A stretch of DNA of 64,000 nucleotides from Apteryx mantelli (Eukaryota > Chordata > Aves > Apterygiformes > Apterygidae). Positions 1 through 8,650 of this stretch are shown here, piece by piece. Position numbers and translations under genes: made by a program. How positions within the stretch are numbered: position 1 is the stretch's first letter; every line of letters begins with the position of its first letter. The stretch spans positions 28,788,583 through 28,852,582 of the forward strand of contig NC_089985.1 in the NCBI RefSeq assembly GCF_036417845.1, given 5' to 3'. The notes beneath the pieces are model-generated. The model searched no databases. It was not told where the DNA came from and was given only the letters and a program-made list of their open reading frames with translations.

Positions 1-3000
1 AGAAGATCCCTCACTATCTGTATTTATTTACAGAGAATGATGGAGATCATGATCCACACGCACCTAGACTGACTTTGTGGTCCTTTCTCCCCTCTTCCCA
101 GTGCTCCATTACAGGATTTCCACAAAGTGGCAAAAACCTGACAGCGCAGCTCATTTTCGAAGAGCAAGCAAGAGGGAGCTTCAAGAGGGGATTGGAAGGA
201 AGTCTCTGTCCGGCCACCCCACGCAGAGACCCACATGAGCCATGACATGGGCTCTCAGTTTGAAAGATGCTCCAGATCACCAGGAATCTTAAAAGGGAGG
301 CTGTAATACATTACAATATATTATTTGTATTATATAAGCAGACAGAAGAGAGGTGGTGAGTGGTACTGGTGCAAGGCATGCCATTGCAGAGGTGGCAGCG
401 GGTTACTGTGTCTTTTAAAAGAAATGGGGCAAAAAGCACCAAAAAAGGTTCACCATCACTGAGCATGTGCAGAAGCCAAGATCAGTTCCATGCCAGACAC
501 CATAAAGGAAGAGTCAGGGGTCACCTGCCTCTAAAATCATCTGAGGGTGACTTTACCACAGAAGAATGATTGAATATGTAATTCCACTTTAAAAATATAA
601 ATTAAAATATAACAGTGAAGTAAATCTGCAGATGGATTACAGTATTGGATGGACTCGATTTTGGTAGCCATGCCCAATGACAGTTGGTGTAACATCAGAC
701 TAGATTAAAAACAGAAGAAAAATAAACAAACCAAACCCCCTGTCAGATAGATAATTACACCAAATAAATCCATTCTCTTGTATCTGTAAACCAGATGTGT
801 CATAAACTGTATCGCCATCCTCTGCTTTCTCTTCCTAGGGTTTGTTTGGTTTTACTTCAGTTTAGATAGAGGCAATTCATTCTCACACAAGGTTTTAGTG
901 TGTAAATGCATACATTCCTTGGGACAGATAGCATGGGTAAAATTCTCAATTCAGAAATTAACACTGACTTCAAAAGGTCAAGATTTCACGGCAAGTATAT
1001 TTTATTTGGCATCTAGCAAACAGGGCACTTAAAAACAGAAAACAAGCAGTCTTTAATAAGATACTCTAGTATTTAAATGCTCAATATTTAAAATCAAGAA
1101 CTATCTAAAATAAGTATTGTGTTAGCTTTATATGGAGATTTTTCCATCCATTTGTCATATTAATTACTATTTGCTGTCCATTCACTAAGTGCACAAGCTT
1201 GCAAGGTGCCTACACAAGTGCATATATATATGCACATATATTCACACATGTGGCCAGCGAAGTTTTGAACTTTTAAAGTAAATAGAAGGCTTTCTATTGA
1301 TTTCTCCGTGGTCAGAATTTTAACTATGTGATTTACGTACAGCATTGGGTAAGAACCATTTAAACAAGTAAATGAATGCAATACAAATATGCATTTAGCT
1401 GTTATAACTTCATCAATAGACACCTGCTCATATATTTTCCAAGAAACATTTATTTAGGCATATGCAGATTAAATTACAGAATCTAAACCACTCATTTCAC
1501 AAATGAAAAGTCCTGAGAGGTTTCGGGTAAACAGGATGTGTAGATTTATATCAGCAATTCATCGTAAATCATATGCCTTCATAAATTTTGGATCTCTTTA
1601 GGAGTATGTTATAGCATTGTAGTAGCGTGTTCTTGGCAAAACTTTATTCCACTGAATCTGTATGCTCCACTACACTCCAATAAAGCTTGCTAAATTAATA
1701 CAGTGCTTATAATTCTGTTTGTATTCAGTGGACAGAATACCATCAAAGTAAGTAAAGATTTGGTAATTCACAGAATTAACTTTGATGTACACTCTACAAT
1801 CCTAATAGCTAAGAAAGAATATCTATCAAGGACTCTGGCCCTGGAAAAAAAAAACATGTGCTTAACTTCATACATGATTAGCACCATTCATTCACACTGG
1901 GACTAGTCACATATGTAGAATTAAACAAATGTAAAAATCTTAGAAGAAGCAGGACCGCGACTATAAATCCATTTCACTGTGTGGACTGGGCACAATCTGT
2001 GAAAGAATACATTACCCTCCTAAACAAATATGCTTACTCTTGTACTGTTCAGGATTCTAGCCACGTATGACAATTCTTAAGTACTCATCTCACTGCATTT
2101 CTCAGACTATAGTAATCTATGGCTAAAGCACTAATCATTCACTTCCCTGAAACTTTGTTTCAAGAACTAAATCCTATGTTACACTGTTTGTTTTTTTTTA
2201 ATTCTCATTTCAAATGTACATTTGTCCATATTACAGCACTATTTTCCATATTGCCAGGCTAATTTTGGTATCATTTTGGCTCATCTCATTTCAAAAGAGA
2301 TCCAGAAGCAAAGAACCAAGAGCTCTGAACGCTCAGAGAATACTACCAGATTTGCGCCCAGAATTTATACAGCACCTGCTAAGCAAACCAGGGTTGCTTG
2401 TCCATCACCTCCCTCTGCAACACAGTCTCAAAAATTATCAAGCACAAAATTAAGCAAGGAAGCATTCACTGATCTACCTCACCAGCTGATGAAAAAGCCA
2501 AATTCAAGGCTCTGAAAAAAAAAAAAATTCTGCTGGAATAAAAATTTATTTTCAATTACAATCTGAACGATGTTAAATATTTCAATGAAAGTAGTACTAT
2601 GATTTCATTAAAGATTGTCAAGATTAGAAAAATTATATTTGTATAATTAATAAAAGAGAGACGAAAGGCATAACAAAATTACCAACACTGAAAAAACAAT
2701 CAAAGCAGTCGCAGCTCAGTGTTTCTTCATATATTGCATGAATGAAATATTTCTTTTGAACAAAAAAAAAGTCTACAGCTCTTTTGACACCCAAAGACTT
2801 TTGAAATGAAATTAATTGCAACCTTTAAGGATAGTTATTTTAACTGAAAATAAATATTGAGAGTGGATAATATACTGCTTTTCTATAAAAAGTAAGCAAT
2901 TGTTTCAGTTGCTTTTCTTGATAATTATTCTGTGCTTGCCCCAGATTAAATTAATGAGGTTAGCGGGTGTCTGGAAGTAACTACACATTACAAAAGCTTG

Positions 3001-4380
3001 CTGTCATGTTCTGATTACTAAATTTATATGCTATGTACAACAGTCAGGACACTGACAAAAGCTAACATGAATTTAAACTATTTTGTAGACTAAGTCTAGA
3101 AAAAAAATCAATAGAGAAGCAGGAGGAAAATTCTGTCTCTGCTGACACAAGTGACAGAGTTTTTGTGCATTTCAGTGAGGCACAGATTTAGATCCAGACA
3201 CCCTCAATTTCTGCAGTACTGGATAAAGTTAGCTGCTACCTGGCCAGATATACTCAACTGCGGCATCTAGGCTACTGTCAGTATCTAAGCTAATTCAGAA
3301 CTGGTTCAGGTACCTCCACACCATACCATAGTCAGGGAGCAGATGAGATATAACTGGATCTGATTCAGATCTCAGACTTAATTTTCTATTTTTGCGAACT
3401 CCATGGCTAAAACCAAAATTGCTCCTCATTCATGTCAGTGGAAAACAATGGGACCTCATTTCTAGGAAACAAATTAAGATTTAATATTATTTGTGACTTA
3501 ACCTCTCTCACCCTAGACAAAATTAAAACTGCTTCGGTCAGATTTACTACACTAGACAGTCACAGCTAATATTAATGTCATCAGATAACAGAATCCCTCA
3601 AGTTCTTCTCCATATCATAATCCTGTTTCTTTTGACACAGTTTACTGAGAGAGTACACACTAATCTGACCAACACTTACAGCTTTGAAAGAATCACAGCA
3701 GTTATTGCTCGCAAGCAGCCCTAAGCTACATATGGGACAGCCGAGAAAGAGCACCAAGCACACAGGGAAACTTTGCTAGGGATCTGTCCAGGTTACAGAC
3801 CCAGCTTGTTCAGATCTAAATCAAGTTTTAATATTAACCCTCTGCCAGCCACTGTTTTTTAACATAACTCTAAAACAAAGCCCTTAATAACCTGTTAATG
3901 GAGAGGAAGATTTTTAGCTTCTTAATTGCTATCTTCCATAACATAGTTTGCAAGCAACAGTAAAAAACAGTGAACAGACTACCATCAGTAAAGAACATTA
4001 CAAACCACAGTAAAGATTGAACAGACATGCCACCCCAAGCTTTCATTGAATTTCTTGGGCAAGCTCAGTAATTGCTCTAATTTATTCTAGCCACCACTCT
4101 GCCCCCCACTGCCTGCTTCACTGGAAATAAAGCCTTCACAGTCCCTACACATTTTGCTTACTCAATCTATTTCACTTACGATTAGAAGTGGAGAATAATT
4201 ACTATTTTTGTTACAAATGTATAGGTACATATATCATGGGCAACATGCTGTAGAACTAATGCGTTAAAACGTGAATGGAGCTGTTACAGCAACTAGAGCA
4301 CCTTAAAACCTGGAGATAAAAAAGGGTAAGTTTTAGACAGCAATGTGCATTAAAAATTGGCAAACACGTTAGGCTCTTAC
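1..4380 (-). other. PTGFR: PTGFR intron 2 (5' part; continues beyond base 1)
   Basis: This is AT-rich non-coding DNA directly downstream, in the gene's minus-strand sense, of the PTGFR coding exon. It opens with a good donor (GTAAGA at 4380-4375). None of the open frames here resembles the missing C-terminal part of the receptor (end of TM6, TM7 with its DPW-type motif, cytoplasmic tail), so the last exon probably lies outside the window. In mammals this intron is many kilobases long, which fits. Contents are unremarkable: an AT/CA-rich stretch near 1218-1250 and a possible old repeat scrap near 940-1000. Reading through the donor gives only Val-Arg-Ala and then a TAA stop at 4371-4369, so intron retention would truncate the receptor within TM6. 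Confidence 0.75.
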
Positions 4381-4381
4381 C
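4375..4381 (-). other. PTGFR: Splice donor of PTGFR coding exon
   Basis: On the minus strand the exon ends ...TTCCTG and the intron begins GTAAGAG, with the GT at 4380-4379. The match to the U1 consensus is good (CTG|GTAAGA). It falls exactly between the Leu and Val codons of the conserved SPFLV sequence in TM6, so the Val codon must be supplied by the next exon (phase 0). Confidence 0.9.
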
Positions 4382-5169
4382 AGGAATGGACTCCAGCAAA
4401 TGCAAGAAACACACATTATAGCCAAGAGCTGAATGATCATTTCAAAATGATGAGATCTGCCTTGTCTTTGTTGACTTTTAAATTTGACTCTTAAGAGGGT
4501 AATTCCTGTGACAGCATTGCACAAGAATGAAATAGCAAGGGCCAGTAACCCAAGGCAAGAAAAAAGTAAGAGATAAAATCTGTCTTCCCAGTCCTCAACA
4601 TGTTCTGTTTTATAGAAGCACCAGGTCCTCGATGCTTGAATTTGATAGGCTCTAAACCTAAGAATAGGCAGCAAAGCTATAAGAACAGCAAAGAGACATA
4701 CCATAGTCAACATCATTTTCACATGTTTAGAAGTCATTTTTGTAGAGTGAAATATTGGCTTAGTGACTCCAATGCAACGTTCAACAGCCATCACACTGCC
4801 CAGGAAGAGCGGGCACAAACCAAAGAATACCATGCAGATGCCAAAAACACTGCAAAGAATGTTGGACTGGTTAAATCGAATCCAGTCTTTATCGGATGCA
4901 TACACGAACACTGCAATGGCTCCGTTGATGAGGTGGCCAAAGAGATCTGTGATAACCAAACCGCTAGCGAGAAGCAAAAAGGAGGCTTTTGATTTCTGTC
5001 TAAATCTCTGATATGCCTTCATAAGAATTGCTATTGCAAGACTGTTAGACAATATTCCCACTGTCATGAAGATTATTGAAAAGAAAACTGAAATCTTCTT
5101 CTCTGTGTGGCAGGTTGTGTTTTTTAAGATTCCAAATCCAGCCAGCCCTGGTGATTTTGAACTGTTCAT
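4381..5169 (-). CDS. PTGFR: Prostaglandin F2-alpha receptor (FP), first coding exon, 263 codons
   Basis: This class A GPCR of the prostanoid family binds PGF2-alpha at the plasma membrane and, by family knowledge, signals mainly through Gq and calcium. Translation from ATG 5169-5167 gives 263 residues. Visible parts are two N-glycosylation sequons (N2-S-S, N17-T-T), TM1 about 27-51, TM2 about 65-88 with Asp75, TM3 about 107-129 ending in the prostanoid E130-R-C (in place of DRY), TM4 about 150-171, the second-loop signature Q-A-S-R-T-W-C at 178-184 (Cys184 presumably paired with Cys106), TM5 about 197-222, and TM6 from about 245. The exon stops after ...CWSPFL in TM6 at a consensus donor in phase 0, the position shared by prostanoid receptor genes. 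The open frame extends nine codons further upstream but has no ATG there, and the human protein begins at about this point, so I chose 5169. TM7 and the tail are missing from the window. From memory, the third intracellular loop (SQQ-RQGRSHH) lacks one His present in the human protein, and Arg171 replaces a Gly. Confidence 0.95.
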
Positions 5170-5228
5170 GGTTAGGAAAGTAGAGGCAGTGCTCAAAACA
5201 TTTCAGCAGTCTTGCAATCAAAAGGCAT
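5170..5228 (-). other. PTGFR: PTGFR 5' UTR segment in exon 2
   Basis: This is the 59-nt untranslated stretch between the predicted splice acceptor and the receptor start codon. It matches the family arrangement of a non-coding first exon followed by a second exon holding most of the coding sequence. Confidence 0.75.
5193..5228 (-). promoter_or_regulatory. PTGFR: Upstream ORF in PTGFR 5' leader (11 codons plus stop)
   Basis: The first three bases of the exon after the acceptor are ATG (5228-5226). They open an 11-codon frame (MPFDCKTAEMF) ending in TGA at 5195-5193, with a second in-frame ATG at 5201-5199. It is out of frame with the receptor and ends 23 nt before the receptor ATG. If exon 1 is spliced on as predicted, every PTGFR mRNA using this junction would carry it, and it could dampen or regulate translation. 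Translation itself is inferred; the ATG context (minus 3 supplied by exon 1) cannot be read here. Confidence 0.55.
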
Positions 5229-5251
5229 CTGTAATATTAAAAAAAAATAAA
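5229..5251 (-). other. PTGFR: Splice acceptor of PTGFR exon 2
   Basis: On the minus strand, a T-rich tract with an 8-T run is followed by ATATTACAG; the AG occupies 5230-5229. It lies 59 nt before the receptor ATG. The long pyrimidine tract and clean AG make it the best acceptor in the region. Confidence 0.8.
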
Positions 5252-5439
5252 CACACATTGTAAAAGGCATGCCATTGTTCAAATGACATTTGAAGCAGAA
5301 ATTCCACAATATTAGTCTGTGGTACAAATCTAATTTTCCTGTTTGCTCAGTGATATGATAGGGCATCACGTTTTAGCGCATCAGACACAGGGTAAAACAG
5401 TTATCTGCGTGCATTATACAGTGTAGATATAATGCACAG

Positions 5440-5535
5440 TATGTTTACACTGTCGACATATATAAGGTATACAAATAATGTATAAAATATATATAATGCA
5501 TATATAATGCACATGTACATAAAATGTACATGAAT
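5440..5535. repeat. AT-rich simple sequence with a palindrome
   Basis: The stretch is rich in TATA, ATGCA and GTACAT steps. It includes a perfect inverted repeat CATGTACAT/ATGTACATG separated by AAA at about 5511-5531. It lies inside PTGFR intron 1 and probably arose by slippage; I see no function. Confidence 0.6.
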
Positions 5536-6357
5536 CAGAGAAACCGTAAGGACATTCTGGTGGTTAAACCACATACACAAACGAAGGTTTTTGCAACTAT
5601 AGAAGTATTTATCAACCCAACCACAACCAAGCGTGAATACTCAAACCGGAATGTTTTGAGATGATTATCACATTTCATTTTTCTTTCCTCATGTTAAGCA
5701 TTTATTTTCAAAACAACGTCCTAACACCTTCCAGGTAATTCTCCTCTCACAATTGAAAGCTTCAAAGCTTTAGCGTAACGAGTATAAACGTCTCGGAACC
5801 CCCCGGCTTGAGAAGCTCCCTTTTCCAGAAGCCAGTGCTGCAAGTTACTTCACACTTTATCTCCCAGCCGCGTCCCGGGACATTCGCGTGAGCACAAACT
5901 TCTCGCGCAGGAGAGAAGGGCTGTAACTGCGCGCCACGCGCGGCGGCGGCGGCGAGGTCCCCCCGCGCCCAGAGGCCGTGGGAAGGGCAAGCGCGGGGGC
6001 GGACGCGAAACGCGAGCGGAGCCCGCCGCCTGCGAGGACGCGGCCGCCCGCTCCCCTACCTCTCCGCAGCGCCCCGCACGCCGGCAGCCGCCGCGACAGC
6101 CGCCGCCAGGGACACGCGAGCGTGGCGGGCGCCGGGCAGCCGCGCGCGGAGCCCTCCCCAACCCCCTTGCCGCCGCCGCCGGCCCTTAAGTGTGCGCGGC
6201 CGGAGGCGGGGCGAGGCGCCGCGCCGCCGCCGGGCACGCGGGGCACCGCCACGGGGGCACCGCCGCCGGCCCCCGCCTCGCACCCCGCCGCCGAGCCCCG
6301 GGGCGGCTGGGGCGCGGGCCGGGCCCCGCCGCCGGCCCCGGCCCCGGCCCGCCGCTC

Positions 6358-6360
6358 ACC
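6358..6360 (-). other. PTGFR: Candidate exon 1 donor of PTGFR
   Basis: Minus-strand sequence GCGGAG|GTGAGCGG is the strongest donor-like site I see within the CpG island, with exon end at 6360 and GT at 6359-6358. A second candidate, GGAGAG|GTAGGG, has its exon end at 6060 and GT at 6059-6058. I cannot decide between them without transcript data. Confidence 0.35.
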
Positions 6361-6702
6361 TCCGCTCCACGGCGCCGGGGAGAGGCGCGGCGGCGCAGCG
6401 CGGTGCCCCCACCGGCCGCCGCCACCGCCGCCTCCCGGCCCGCCGCCGCCGACGCCCGGCGCCTCCCGCCCGCCTCCCTCCCCGCCCTCCTCCGCCCGCC
6501 CCGCTCCGCTTCTTCCCGGGCCGCCGCTCGGCCGCCGCCGGCCCGCGGGCTGCCCCGCTGCCAGCGAGGGGCGCCGGCCCTCCGCGGGGGCGTCCTGGGG
6601 CTCAGCCTCGCCCCCGAAGCGAGCGGCGGGCGACGGAGGAAGCGCGGCCCCGGCGGCGGCGCGGCCCGCCGGGCTGTGAGGGGGCGCGAGGTCGCCGTTT
6701 AT

Positions 6703-6842
6703 GGGGCGGGAGGGCCGCGGTGCCGCCGTTGCCCCTCACGGCGCCGTTGCCGCCATTTGCGGGGCGGGAGGGTCGCGGTGCCGCCGTTGCCGCCATTTGC
6801 GGGGCAGGAGGGTCGCGGTGCCGCCGTTGCCCCTCACGGCGT
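6703..6842. repeat. Short GC-rich tandem repeat with Sp1-like and YY1-like sites
   Basis: A 30-nt unit beginning GGGGCGGGAGGG (GGGGCAGGAGGG in the third copy) and ending GCCGCCGTTGC occurs at 6703-6732, 6761-6790 and 6801-6830, so the spacing is 58 and then 40 nt. Two copies are preceded by CGCCATTTGC (6751-6760 and 6791-6800), which resembles a YY1 site; the first is preceded by a diverged version. CCCCTCACGGCG follows the first and third copies. The array lies at the island edge farthest from the gene. Confidence 0.8.
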
Positions 6843-8633
6843 CGCCCCACGGCCAACGCGGCATCGGGCAGCAGGGCCCGTCGCTTGCAGGCATGTGCTG
6901 AGACCCTTCGGTCTTGACCCTACAGATAACTGCTCTCCCCCCGCAGTGTCCAGGACCACAAAACAGGCCCGAGGGGGAATTCTTGTTAAAAATTCTTCCC
7001 ATGGAAATCGGTCAAAGTATAAAATCTACCAGTCAAACACTACAGAATTTTTCATCTCTAAGAATGATAGAGAACCTTTATCTGTTTTCACTAAGGCATG
7101 GCCTTGATTTGTACTGCTCAGGGAGGCAGTTAGTTAAAAACGAGAATTCACCATATACAAGTTTTGCTTACCTCCGTGCTTTAAGTACTGCGAATACAAC
7201 ATGCCTCTGCCTAATCCACCGGTAAGGTCGTGCAGGCCAGCTAAAGCCATTCATTCCCACTCCATTCCTTCAAATAGTATCTCAAGTCACACACGCGGGC
7301 AACTAAAAGCACCATGTAATTTCCTTCTTCCTGAAAATGTCTGTTACATTTTGGCATCTTATCGTACAACAAGCAAAAGCAAACAGTAGAAACAAATTCT
7401 TTTTCAATTTGGTCTGATTGGGACTATAAATTCCCAGAAATTCTTTAAGACAACAATAAAAAATAAAAAACACTCAAATTATTGCCTATTAAAGTTCAGC
7501 TGATTTTAAGTTTCCTCTTCCAGAAGTAAATCAAGATGGAGATTTCCAACTACAAGCTTGTATTATACCTTTTTTCCTAGCAGGACTTTTTCACCAACCT
7601 CTTTCCTGAAATGAAGGGCAATTCTGTTTAAAAGGAAGCAATGAAGTTGCTGGTACTTCACAACCCTGCAGTTTGGGAGGCAGAAGTTAAATGGCCATTG
7701 TCAAGTAGACCAAGCAAAAATTCTGCTAACATTTTCATTCCTAAAAGGGTGCTGTCTTCTGCAAAAGACGATAATTACTGAAGGAACAGGAAAATAATAA
7801 AGAGAATGGTAACTGAACTAAAGTCTGCTGCGGAAGGCAGACTTTCAACATTACAGTGCTATCTGTACTCCAAAAATCTATTTTATTAACAAATGCCAGG
7901 ATATTTTATATCTCTGTGTATAATCCTTTGGCTGCTCTAAGTTAGGTGTTGAATGCTGGTGCTGGTTGCTCAGTGAATTCAATACTGTCAAGACCATACT
8001 TCCATTAAAGAGGATAAACCCTGTAATAATCAAGAGAATAACAAAAAAAACTGAAGACAGATGTTTCAGTGTGCTTGCAAAAATACAGTTAGAGTAAGGA
8101 AGAAAAACACAGGCTTGCAGAATATATCCAGAGAAAAGCGCTGGTCTGCCAAAAGGAGGGAGAGTGAAATTTCAATTGCTGCAGAGATGGGAAAAGAGAA
8201 CAAGAAAGAGTCTTAGCAAAATAAGTATATAGACTACCAACACCCTTTTCAGACAACAGGCATAGTAAATGCTCCTCCACCTGTATAACTCAAAGAGCAG
8301 AACATGCTACACCATAGTTTTGTGCTGTTAGCCTGCTGCAAAGAAGCAGGCAAGTTAGGCATCAACATGAGCAGGGCAGACATGTCTGCAGCTCAGCCCT
8401 GTAGACATTTGTGTGCTCCTGATATAACAAAAACTGAAAATAATAGCTCCTATGAACTGAGGTGATTTTGTGGGGTTGTGGGTAGGTAGGATGTTGACTT
8501 TGGAAGGTTTGGAGGGAGTGAAAACTGGCAATGACCCTAGCAGAACTAAGCTGTTCATATTGTCTGAGGATCAGCCTTTTCTATTTCCTATTAGTAATCA
8601 AAGCAACAACAGAGGAAGGAGTGACCCAAACTC

Positions 8634-8650
8634 TCACGTCATGACCTTTG
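8634..8650 (+). promoter_or_regulatory. CRE-like site abutting a nuclear-receptor half site
   Basis: TCACGTCA (8634-8641) resembles a cAMP response element and is followed directly by TGACCTTTG (8642-8650), the reverse complement of an extended AGGTCA half site as used by ERR/NR5A/HNF4-type receptors. The surrounding 8630-8720 bases are more GC-rich than the flanks. It lies about 1.7 kb beyond the CpG island. Motif matches only; activity is inference. Confidence 0.3.

Larger units (their letters stand above)
5229..6060 (-). other. PTGFR: PTGFR intron 1 (approximate 5' limit)
   Basis: This is the non-coding sequence between the exon 2 acceptor and the CpG island. The AT-rich part (5229-5770) holds TA/CA-rich simple sequence; the GC content rises sharply after about 5780. 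The 5' boundary depends on which donor is used in the CpG island: 6060 (GAG|GTAGGG) and 6360 (GGAG|GTGAGC) are the two candidates I can see. Confidence 0.5.
5860..6900 (-). promoter_or_regulatory. PTGFR: CpG island: probable PTGFR promoter and non-coding first exon
   Basis: About 1 kb of very GC-rich, CpG-dense sequence stands abruptly in AT-rich surroundings, 0.7 kb upstream of the PTGFR coding exon. No TATA box is obvious, as expected for a CpG-island promoter. Many CCGCCC/GGGCGG Sp1-type boxes are present. A minus-strand first exon could end at the donors at 6060 or 6360. Long open frames on both strands here are a product of the base composition and are not annotated as genes. A divergent plus-strand transcript is possible but nothing in the sequence proves it. 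Confidence 0.8.

Noticed and set aside
1-4368. Search for the last PTGFR coding exon (TM7 and tail)
   Set aside because: None of the minus-strand frames resembles TM7 or the cytoplasmic tail, so the exon is taken to be outside the window.
4600-5011. Plus-strand open frames opposite the PTGFR exon
   Set aside because: They are shadows of the real minus-strand coding sequence and resemble no protein.
5170-5196. Nine extra codons in front of the PTGFR ATG
   Set aside because: The frame is open but begins with TTG and has no ATG; the ATG at 5169 matches the family start.
5850-7107. Long open frames on both strands in the CpG island (for example 5978-6679 and 6190-7107 plus, 5857-6252 minus)
   Set aside because: They consist of Ala/Pro/Arg/Gly-rich low-complexity sequence caused by GC content and lack of stop codons; no domain or family resemblance.
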